Positions 1 to 5,218 of a stretch of 5,266 nucleotides of DNA are shown here, piece after piece. How positions within the stretch are numbered: the first letter of the stretch is position 1; each line of letters starts with the position of its first letter. The DNA is from an uncultured Prevotella sp. (GTDB taxonomy: Bacteria > Bacteroidota > Bacteroidia > Bacteroidales > Bacteroidaceae). The translations under genes and the position numbers were made by a program. The stretch lies in NCBI GenBank assembly GCA_900553965.1, contig USFX01000183.1:1-5266 (forward strand), written 5' to 3'. The notes under the pieces were generated by a model. That model was not told the origin of the DNA. It was given only the letters and a program-made list of their open reading frames with translations, and did no database searches.

Positions 1-1
1 T

Positions 2-82
2 TCGGGCGGAAGTTTCAGTGGCGGCAGCCGTTCCGGTGGCGGCGGTGGAGCACGTGGCGGCGGGTTTGGAGGACGCCGATAG
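2..82 (+). CDS. C-terminal tail of a glycine-rich protein, possibly TPM-domain (YgcG-like); 5' end outside window
   Basis: A reading frame open from the left edge ends at TAG (80-82) and gives 26 residues, 14 of them glycine, with the rest mainly Ser, Arg and Phe; it ends in GGGFGGRR. Such Gly/Ser-rich tails with spaced Phe are common at the C-terminus of TPM-domain (YgcG-type) membrane-anchored proteins in Bacteroidota, where the tail follows a transmembrane helix. That assignment is inference from the tail alone: no domain is inside the window. An RGG-type nucleic-acid-binding tail is an alternative, since Arg is also frequent. The other two frames of this stretch are Trp/Arg-rich and unlikely. 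The next gene on the same strand begins 99 nt downstream and seems separate. Confidence 0.45.
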   Translation, partial: SGGSFSGGSRSGGGGGARGGGFGGRR

Positions 83-126
83 GCGGATGTACGGTCACCG
101 CTGTCGCCGCAGCATGTAGCGGGACG

Positions 127-183
127 TGACAATCACATATTTATATATGACAAACGGTTATCTTATATATACCAAACGATTAT
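127..183 (+). repeat. Tandem ~22-bp direct repeat just before the outer-membrane protein start codon
   Basis: Positions 141-161 and 163-183 match at 18 of 21 bases (TTATATAT, then a CAAACG core, then TTAT), with a 22-bp period. A weaker third copy lies at 127-140, matching 10 of 14 bases of the corresponding part of the first unit (TGACAA, C, TAT). The last unit runs into the ATG at 182. About two helical turns separate the units, so they would lie on one face of the DNA, as operator sites often do. The A/T-rich sequence also suits a Bacteroidetes 5' leader. No TAnnTTTG promoter element was seen here. Function unknown. Confidence 0.55.
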
Positions 184-1756
184 GAAAATGAAGACAAGAT
201 ATGCTTTGATTGCTGCGCTGATGGGAGGCTCTCTCACCGCAGCGGCACAGGAGACTTATATGAACGCGGAGCTGGCTACGGGAGATCTGAACGGTACTGC
301 CCGTTATGTGGGTATGGGAGGAGCGATGGACGCCCTCGGTGCTGACCTCTCGACGATAGGGACCAATCCGGCTGGTATCGGTCTGTTCCGTCACTCCATG
401 GCTTCCGCCTCGTTCGGATTCGTGTCCCAGCAGGACGCCGTGAAGTTCGCCGATGCCAACAAGACCAACATGAGTTTCGACCAGATCGGCTTTGTCTATT
501 CCATGCGCACGAGCAGCCGGTCGTTCATTAACTTCGCTTTCAACTATCACAAGAGCCGCAATTTCAATTTCATACTCAATGCCGCAGGTAATCTCGGAGC
601 TGATGCGTCACAGAACAAGGCGTCATATAATAAAGGTGCGGCTGCTGCTGACAGCGGCTGGGATTTTGTCTATCCGGACAATGGCTATATAACTTCAGGG
701 GACAATGCCTTCAGTCAGTTGGACGAACTCTACTATAACGCTCTGCTGGTTGCGCCCGGCTCGGACATGTCAAATCCGACCTACGGCTATTTCGGCGCCG
801 AACGGTATATGATGGACCGCAAGAACAGCGGCTATATTGGCTCCTACGACTTCAACATCAGCGGCAATATCAATGACCGCGTCTATCTCGGTGTGACCAT
901 CGGACTGCACGACGTTCACTACAAGGGCTATTCCGAATATGCCGAGCTCTTCGCTCCGAACGAGGAACAGGTTGACGGCGTGCTGGTGGAAGACACGCGG
1001 GAGATTACCGGTTCGGGCGTCGACGTCAAGGCTGGCGTCATCTTTCGTCCTATCGAGGAGTCGCCGTTCCGCATCGGTCTGTCTGTGGCAACGCCCACGT
1101 GGTATGACCTCACGACGAGAAACTATACGGCAATGGTCGTTGACGACAAGCTGAACGGACAGTACAGCATGGACATCAGCAACGAATATGACTTCAAGCT
1201 CTACACTCCATGGAAGTTCGGACTGAGCCTCGGCCATACCATCGACCGCTATCTGGCCCTCGGCGCGTCGTACGAATATGCCGACTATGGCAGTACTGAC
1301 AGCCGCGTAATCGACGGATATGACTGGGACGGATATGAGGATACGTCGTCAGACCGCGAGATGAACCGTCATACGGAAAAGACGTTGAAGGGTGTCCACA
1401 CGGTGAAGGTGGGTGCGGAGTTCAAGCCGGACAACGACATATCGGTGCGCCTTGGCTTCAACTATCTCTCGCCGATGTATAACAAGAACGCTGTCAAGGA
1501 CGGATGGCTCGACTCTTACGGCGTGAGCTATGCTTCTTCGACCGATTATACCAACTGGAAGGATACCTACCGCATCACGGCAGGCATCGGTTATCGCATC
1601 GACAAGTTCTCCATCGACCTCGCATATCAGTACAGTCAGACCAACGGAACGTTCCGTCCGTTCTCCGATGTGCTTGACGCGACCAACACGGCCGATGCCG
1701 TTGATGTCAGCAACAAGCGTCACCAGATGCTCCTCTCCCTGGGCTATACGTTCTGA
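182..1756 (+). CDS. OmpP1/FadL-family outer-membrane transport protein
   Basis: This encodes a 524-residue protein predicted to form an outer-membrane beta-barrel of the OmpP1/FadL/TodX type, a family that takes up hydrophobic compounds such as fatty acids or aromatics. The N-terminus is a signal peptide: Lys/Arg at residues 2-6, a hydrophobic stretch to about residue 20, and likely cleavage near Ala22-Gln23. The mature start has the family pattern: ARYVGMGGAMDALGADLSTI at 40-59, then the NPAG motif at 62-65. The rest alternates aromatic and polar residues as beta-strands do, with many Tyr/Asp-rich loops, and the chain ends in Phe (LSLGYTF), the usual outer-membrane insertion signal. Length is normal for Bacteroidales members. 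ATG 188 is a possible alternative start; 182 is preferred because either Met gives the same signal peptide. These proteins are often labelled hemin receptor in databases, which the sequence does not support. Substrate is unknown. Confidence 0.88.
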   Translation: MKMKTRYALIAALMGGSLTAAAQETYMNAELATGDLNGTARYVGMGGAMDALGADLSTIGTNPAGIGLFRHSMASASFGFVSQQDAVKFADANKTNMSFDQIGFVYSMRTSSRSFINFAFNYHKSRNFNFILNAAGNLGADASQNKASYNKGAAAADSGWDFVYPDNGYITSGDNAFSQLDELYYNALLVAPGSDMSNPTYGYFGAERYMMDRKNSGYIGSYDFNISGNINDRVYLGVTIGLHDVHYKGYSEYAELFAPNEEQVDGVLVEDTREITGSGVDVKAGVIFRPIEESPFRIGLSVATPTWYDLTTRNYTAMVVDDKLNGQYSMDISNEYDFKLYTPWKFGLSLGHTIDRYLALGASYEYADYGSTDSRVIDGYDWDGYEDTSSDREMNRHTEKTLKGVHTVKVGAEFKPDNDISVRLGFNYLSPMYNKNAVKDGWLDSYGVSYASSTDYTNWKDTYRITAGIGYRIDKFSIDLAYQYSQTNGTFRPFSDVLDATNTADAVDVSNKRHQMLLSLGYTF

Positions 1757-1777
1757 GAAGAGGGGAATAAGCCTGAG

Positions 1778-1893
1778 GTAGATAAAAGGAGATGAGGGAA
1801 GATAAAAGGAGATAAAGGACGTATGTCTTGCTGTTGAAACAAAGACCGTTGTCCTTTATCTCCTTTTATCTTCCCTTATCTCCTTTTATCTAC
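1778..1893. terminator. Long inverted repeat between convergent genes, likely bidirectional terminator
   Basis: Arms 1778-1820 and 1851-1893 are 43 nt each and complementary at 42 positions; the one mismatch (G1794 opposite T1877) is a G-U pair in plus-strand RNA. The 30-nt loop can extend the stem by 5 bp (1825-1829 with 1842-1846). Each arm is made of 10-bp units: GATAAAAGGA, GATGAGGGAA, GATAAAAGGA, GATAAAGGAC. It begins 21 nt after the stop of the outer-membrane gene and lies 8 nt after the stop of the PqqD-like gene on the other strand, so it would end both transcripts. It lacks the GC-rich stem and U-run of a classic intrinsic terminator, so it may instead protect 3' ends or be a dispersed repeat. 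Confidence 0.7.
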
Positions 1894-1901
1894 TTAGCAA
1901 G

Positions 1902-2168
1902 TCATTCCACAATTCCGGCCTCCGTCCACTGCCGTACGACGGTTTCGGCATCCTGTCGGGCGGTGGCTTCGTCTACTTCATATTCATCTGTGAGCATACG
2001 TACGAGGTCGTCGGTCGTGAAATCTTTTCCATCAATGGCATTCCAAAGGAATTCCGACGACCCGTTCATGCTTATTATTTTGCTGAAATCTATGTTTTCA
2101 CGGCCTTCGGCAACGATAATCCGTTCGCCGCAGACATTGCGCAGATTAAATCCTTTCTTTCTTTTCAT
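1902..2168 (-). CDS. PqqD-family (RiPP recognition element) protein
   Basis: This 88-residue protein has the PqqD pattern: a basic N-terminus (MKRKKGFNLR), a short beta-hairpin region, then MNGSSEFLWNAIDGKDFTTD (34-53), a helix with DEYEVDE (61-67) and a C-terminal helix ending in EAGIVE. Length fits PqqD (about 90 residues). In PQQ, lasso peptide and other RiPP pathways this winged-helix fold binds the leader of a precursor peptide and hands it to the modifying enzyme. Here it is the last gene of a minus-strand run, 75 nt after the peptidase-like gene and next to an HprK-like kinase. No pqqA, pqqE or radical-SAM gene is in view, so PQQ synthesis is not supported and no pqq symbol is given. 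ATG 2168 is preceded by A/T-rich sequence typical of Bacteroidetes starts. Client peptide unknown. Confidence 0.82.
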   Translation of the reverse strand: MKRKKGFNLRNVCGERIIVAEGRENIDFSKIISMNGSSEFLWNAIDGKDFTTDDLVRMLTDEYEVDEATARQDAETVVRQWTEAGIVE

Positions 2169-2243
2169 TGTTTATATAGGTTTATTGAATGTTGTTTATT
2201 CCATGTTTTTTATTTCCAGTCCGGCGGGTAACGGTGCATGAGA

Positions 2244-2720
2244 CTACGCCTTTATCTTTAAGAACTGCCGGTAGATGAAGAGCAGGTAGCGGCGCATGGG
2301 GCGGAGCCTTGTCCATACCCACGAATACGTCCGCCACTTACGTCCGTCGGTTCGGTCGGGAACGGTGCGTCCCTTGCGGTAGAACGCCACGGCCACGGCC
2401 TTGATGTCAGAGAGGCGGCAGTGTTCCGGTGTGATGTTGCCGTCACCGAGCAGTGTCACCCGTTCACCATCCATGCCGACAATCCGATGGAGCACATAAT
2501 GGCCAGGATACGTTTCCGCCAATACGGGCATTCCAATGGACAGTCTGTCCACTGCTGCCAGCAAAGCCTTGTCACGGCCGTCTTCGAGGAACGGCCGCAT
2601 GCTGTAGCCGCGCAAAGGCAACGTCACGGTATGGCCGGCGTCTATCATTCGTATTATTTCCGGCAGTAATATGGCGTTGGTCACGCGCAGTGTCTTTATC
2701 TTGCTATTGTCCTGTGACAT
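2244..2720 (-). CDS. S24/S26-type signal-peptidase-like protein with Ser/His active-site pattern
   Basis: This 158-residue protein carries the conserved boxes of the signal peptidase/LexA fold: GYSMRPFLEDGRD (38-50) with likely nucleophile Ser40, VLHRIVG (76-82) and LLGDGN (90-95) with Asp93. The second box has His78 where bacterial signal peptidase I has the general-base Lys; Ser/His/Asp is the pattern of archaeal, ER (SEC11) and SipW enzymes. There is no N-terminal membrane anchor, which those enzymes have; only a weak hydrophobic stretch (YLLFIY) lies near the basic C-terminus. It may therefore be a cytosolic or loosely membrane-bound peptidase. The start overlaps the end of the kinase gene by 25 nt, which argues for coupled translation; the next Met (residue 25) would cut into the fold's N-terminal part. 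Placed between an HprK-like kinase and a PqqD-like protein, it could process a peptide; that is inference. Confidence 0.78.
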   Translation of the reverse strand: MSQDNSKIKTLRVTNAILLPEIIRMIDAGHTVTLPLRGYSMRPFLEDGRDKALLAAVDRLSIGMPVLAETYPGHYVLHRIVGMDGERVTLLGDGNITPEHCRLSDIKAVAVAFYRKGRTVPDRTDGRKWRTYSWVWTRLRPMRRYLLFIYRQFLKIKA

Positions 2721-3583
2721 AGTATTGCAGCCTGCTCGTCCGGCAGACAGTGTAGAGTGTATATTGGTGTTGTTTCAATGATGCGCGTTGCAGTGTCGCA
2801 TACTCCGTTATATATTTCGTTGTCCCACTTCATCGACGAACATGCGGCCAGCATCATTCCGAAGGCGTTGATTGGATTTGACCGCTCGATGCTGTTCTCG
2901 GTGGCGCGTTTAATTTTCGTCACTGCTCCCAGCCGTGCTTTCCTGTTTCTGTAACAAGGTGTCTTTCCGCTCCATGGTGAGCCGTAGATGAAAGCCTCCC
3001 CGTCGATAAACCGTATCACCGGATTGTCGTCGTTGAGCAGTTCTACACCTTCAATGTGTTTCATCCACAGTGACGTGTGAGTGCTCTTTCCCGTTCCGCT
3101 TTTCGCGGTGAATGGATAGCCCCATCCGTCTTTCATGATGCATGAGGCATGAATGAGCAACGCGCCGTGGAATGAGGTGGCGAAAGCAAAGGAGAGCATG
3201 AGGGCATCGTTGAGTCCGAACGAGCGCATGTCGCGTATGCCGTTGAGCGCGCAACGGCATACCGAGAACCGGCTGTCAGCCTGCAGGAGGCAGCAGTCGC
3301 GTTCCTTTGTGTCCCTAATGATGAACTGATAACCTCCGTCGGGCAGCTTGTGAACGAGCGTATGGCCGTTTCCGGTATCGAAATTCCTGATTTTCTGTCC
3401 GTCGCGCCGTGGTATCAGCCCGTTGTCAACGGTCATGTCAAGGAGCACTCCGCCGCTGTTGTCTTTCTCACATCCGAACGCTTTGAAAGACGGCAGAAGG
3501 GTCATGCCGTCCGTTTCCGTATCATTGAATGTGACGCGGACAAGAAAGTCTGCTATTCTGAACAGATTTGTCTTTTCTCCCAT
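2696..3583 (-). CDS. HprK-related serine kinase-like protein (PEPCK/HprK fold)
   Basis: The 295-residue protein aligns in layout with the C-terminal kinase domain of HPr kinase/phosphorylase. FHGALLIHAS (138-147) matches the strand before the P-loop. The Walker A motif is AKSGTGKST (160-168), with Ala160 where Gly is usual, and NDDNPVIR (184-191) corresponds to the acidic pair after it. GSPWSGK (201-207) follows, then Arg/Lys-rich sequence. The HprK phosphorylase signature (EIRGLGI-like) is not seen, so a kinase or other phosphotransferase role is likelier than HPr phosphorylase. The first ~120 residues are a separate, unassigned domain rich in beta structure. HprK relatives also occur in peptide-modification clusters, for example kinases acting on lasso peptides. 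It begins 9 nt after the small secreted protein gene and overlaps the peptidase-like gene by 25 nt, so all are likely co-transcribed. Substrate not determinable here. Confidence 0.8.
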   Translation of the reverse strand: MGEKTNLFRIADFLVRVTFNDTETDGMTLLPSFKAFGCEKDNSGGVLLDMTVDNGLIPRRDGQKIRNFDTGNGHTLVHKLPDGGYQFIIRDTKERDCCLLQADSRFSVCRCALNGIRDMRSFGLNDALMLSFAFATSFHGALLIHASCIMKDGWGYPFTAKSGTGKSTHTSLWMKHIEGVELLNDDNPVIRFIDGEAFIYGSPWSGKTPCYRNRKARLGAVTKIKRATENSIERSNPINAFGMMLAACSSMKWDNEIYNGVCDTATRIIETTPIYTLHCLPDEQAAILCHRTIAR

Positions 3584-3592
3584 TTGCCGGAC

Positions 3593-4069
3593 TTATTTCT
3601 TTCTTTTCTTGCTTTTCGGCTGCGGTTTTTCAGTTCCGTCGTCAGGTGCGATGAGGTCTATGCTGACGGGATGGAAGCTGAAATCCGTGTCGGTCAGCAC
3701 CTTGACATCATATTGGTTTTTCGCTTTTCCCGTGTATTTGTGTCTCAGTTTCATCAGTTTCTTCTCTGCGTCCTTTCGCTTTTCGGCAAACATGACGACG
3801 CAGGTCCTGTGAGGCATGCCGAGTCCGTTCATGTAGTTCTTCAGCTGATAGGAATAGACGTTCCGTCCGAGGAGCATATCTCCCTTGGTCTCCACCCAAA
3901 CGCTGTCAACGGCCTGAACGTTAGTGAAATAGACTGTTGAGTCTCTGAACGATGCTGAAAAGCCGAACATATAGGTTTTCGGGAGCATCTTTCTTTTAGC
4001 TGAGGCCTCGGGGGCTGCGGATAACGCCATCAGTGCGGCGGCAAGGAATAAGAATTTAACTGATTTCAT
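3593..4069 (-). CDS. Conserved small secreted/periplasmic protein of unknown function
   Basis: From ATG 4069 this is a 158-residue protein. It opens with a clear signal peptide: MKSVK, a hydrophobic core (FLFLAAALMALSAA) and likely cleavage after Ala-Ser-Ala at 22-24. The mature part includes FGFSASFRDSTVYFTNVQAV (35-54), LLGRNVYSYQLKNYM (66-80), MPHRTCVVMFAEKRKDAEKK (85-104) and DVKVLTDTDFSFHP (121-134), and ends in a very basic tail (KSKKRKK). I recall similar small proteins in Bacteroidales but know no function. A longer frame runs upstream to 4270, but that part lies antisense-free within rpoD coding sequence in another frame; the signal peptide and the 8-nt gap after the rpoD stop favour 4069. 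It is followed 9 nt later by the HprK-like gene. A single Cys (residue 90) gives no lipoprotein box, so export is probably to the periplasm or beyond. Confidence 0.75.
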   Translation of the reverse strand: MKSVKFLFLAAALMALSAAPEASAKRKMLPKTYMFGFSASFRDSTVYFTNVQAVDSVWVETKGDMLLGRNVYSYQLKNYMNGLGMPHRTCVVMFAEKRKDAEKKLMKLRHKYTGKAKNQYDVKVLTDTDFSFHPVSIDLIAPDDGTEKPQPKSKKRKK

Positions 4070-4077
4070 CTTTTGTT

Positions 4078-4941
4078 TTATTGTCCTAAATATGATTTTA
4101 GCAAATTGTTGTTCGTACTGTTTCTTAGCCGTCTGATGGCTTTTTCCTTTATCTGTCTGACACGCTCGCGGGTCAGACCGTATTTTGTTCCGATTTCGTC
4201 GAGTGTCATTTCCGGGCGGTTGATGCCGTAGAATGATTCGATGATGTCGCGTTCGCGCTCGTTGAGACACTGCAACACGTTGTTTATTTCCGCTCTCAGC
4301 GATTCCACCACGAGCTGGCGGTCGGCCATCGGCGCGTCGTCGTTGACCATCACGTCGAGCAGTCCGCCCTCTTCGCCGTCGGAGAACGGAGCGTCAACAG
4401 ACACGTGGCGTCCTGTCGTCTTCATGGCGTCGTCGATTTTGTCCGTCGGGAGGTCGGTTTCTTCGGCTATTTCCTCAATGGACGGGCGGCGTTCGTTCTC
4501 CTGCTCAAACTTGCTGAGCATACGGTTGATTTTGTTCATCGAGCCGACCTGATTGAGCGGGAGCCTGACGATGCGGCTCTGTTCGGCGATGGCCTGGAGG
4601 ATGTTCTGGCGTATCCACCAGACGGCGTATGATATAAACTTGAAACCGCGTGTCTCGTCAAATTTTTCCGCAGCTTTTATCAGCCCGACATTGCCTTCGT
4701 TGATGAGGTCGGGAAGGCTGAGACCCTGATTCTGATACTGTTTGGCCACAGAGACAACAAACCGCAGATTAGCCTTGGTCAGTTTGTCCAGCGCTCTCCG
4801 GTCTCCTTTCCGGATGCGCTGTGCCAACTCCACTTCTTCGTCTACGGTGAGAAGTTCTTCCTTACCTATCTCCTGCAAGTATTTCTCAAGAGACGCACTT
4901 TCACGGTTGGTGATTGATTTAGTGATTTTCAGTTGTCTCAT
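4078..4941 (-). CDS. rpoD: Primary (housekeeping) sigma-70 factor of RNA polymerase
   Basis: A 287-residue group-1 sigma factor that directs RNA polymerase to most promoters. Region 1.2 starts near residue 17 (LEKYLQEIGKEELLTVDEEV). Region 2 holds NLRFVVSVAKQYQNQGL (58-74), LPDLINEGNVGLIKAAEKFD (76-95) and the -10-binding segment GFKFISYAVWWIRQNI (99-114). Region 3 has RPSIEEIAEETDLP (152-165). Region 4.2 has the helix-turn-helix MTLDEIGTKYGLTRERVRQI (245-264). There is no region 1.1, and the length equals that of Bacteroidetes primary sigma factors, which read TTTG/TAnnTTTG promoters. The frame is open upstream to 5064, but the perfect promoter at 4963-4993 lies inside that extension, so translation must begin downstream of it; ATG 4941 gives the family N-terminus MRQLKITKSI. 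Four genes follow closely on the same strand, making rpoD the likely first gene of an operon. Confidence 0.95.
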   Translation of the reverse strand: MRQLKITKSITNRESASLEKYLQEIGKEELLTVDEEVELAQRIRKGDRRALDKLTKANLRFVVSVAKQYQNQGLSLPDLINEGNVGLIKAAEKFDETRGFKFISYAVWWIRQNILQAIAEQSRIVRLPLNQVGSMNKINRMLSKFEQENERRPSIEEIAEETDLPTDKIDDAMKTTGRHVSVDAPFSDGEEGGLLDVMVNDDAPMADRQLVVESLRAEINNVLQCLNERERDIIESFYGINRPEMTLDEIGTKYGLTRERVRQIKEKAIRRLRNSTNNNLLKSYLGQ

Positions 4942-4962
4942 TGGCGTAAGTTTATATAGTTG

Positions 4963-4993
4963 CAAAGTTAAAGTTTTTTTTTTGAAGTGCAAA
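4963..4993 (-). promoter_or_regulatory. Bacteroidetes-type promoter of rpoD (TTTG-N19-TAnnTTTG)
   Basis: On the minus strand TTTG (4993-4990) is followed after exactly 19 nt by TAACTTTG (4970-4963), a full match to the Bacteroidetes -33/-7 consensus read by the primary sigma factor. Ten of the spacer bases form an unbroken A run (4983-4974). A transcript would begin a few bases beyond 4963, leaving an A/T-rich leader of roughly 15-20 nt before ATG 4941. Since the gene encodes the factor that reads such promoters, positive autoregulation is likely (inference). Confidence 0.85.
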
Positions 4994-5065
4994 GGGAAAT
5001 ATGCTAAAAGGAGTGACTGAAAACGTAAAAAAGCAAAATGGGGAGAGAAGGGGGATGCTTTCAAC

Positions 5066-5210
5066 TTTCAACGCAAAGACGCGGAGACGCAAAGGTTTTA
5101 ATTATAAGAAGCTTATATATTGAACACAGAGGTACTGAGTTTTTATTGTCTCCGTTTCTCTGCAATCTTTAAATATGAAACCTTTGCGTCTTTGTGTCTT
5201 TGCGTTGAAA
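5066..5210. repeat. Long inverted repeat built of 8-bp tandem units, with nested hairpin
   Basis: Arms 5066-5098 and 5178-5210 (33 nt each) match at 30 positions, and the three mismatches are all G-U pairs in plus-strand RNA. Each arm contains three 8-bp units, ACGCAAAG, ACGCGGAG, ACGCAAAG (5071-5094) on the left and their complements on the right. The 79-nt centre holds a weaker nested pair, 5127-5139 with 5150-5162, matching at 10 of 13. Units of the ACGCAAAG type recur in many Bacteroidota genomes, so a dispersed palindromic repeat is likely. It lies upstream of the rpoD promoter and 8 nt after a possible minus-strand stop codon, so it may act as a terminator that insulates rpoD. Confidence 0.75.
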
Positions 5211-5218
5211 GCCAACTG

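Noticed and set aside
158..1723. Open frames on the minus strand (158-550, 770-1237, 1349-1723) and short plus-strand frames inside the outer-membrane protein gene
   Set aside because: They lie wholly or almost wholly against a well-supported gene, lack recognisable domains and have low-complexity or shuffled composition.
1902..2168. PQQ biosynthesis operon
   Set aside because: Only a PqqD-like protein is present; no PqqA peptide, PqqB/C or radical-SAM PqqE is in the window.
1828..2241. Plus-strand frame of 137 codons opposite the PqqD-like gene
   Set aside because: It begins in the inverted-repeat loop, reads the right arm as coding, and is Ser-rich without any domain; the minus-strand PqqD-like match is clear.
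3350..3940. Plus-strand frames (3350-3940, 3423-3812) across the kinase and secreted-protein genes
   Set aside because: They span the junction of two supported minus-strand genes and resemble antisense translation (Phe/Ser/Val-rich), with no motif.
4070..4270. N-terminal extension of the secreted protein into rpoD
   Set aside because: It would overlap rpoD by ~190 nt and bury the signal peptide inside the chain.
4942..5064. N-terminal extension of RpoD by 41 residues
   Set aside because: It contains the rpoD promoter and a Phe/Lys/Leu-rich sequence unlike the family; the conserved N-terminus starts at 4941.
5066..5210. CRISPR array or insertion-sequence ends
   Set aside because: The repeats are inverted and contiguous 8-bp units without unique spacers, and there is no transposase or target-site duplication.
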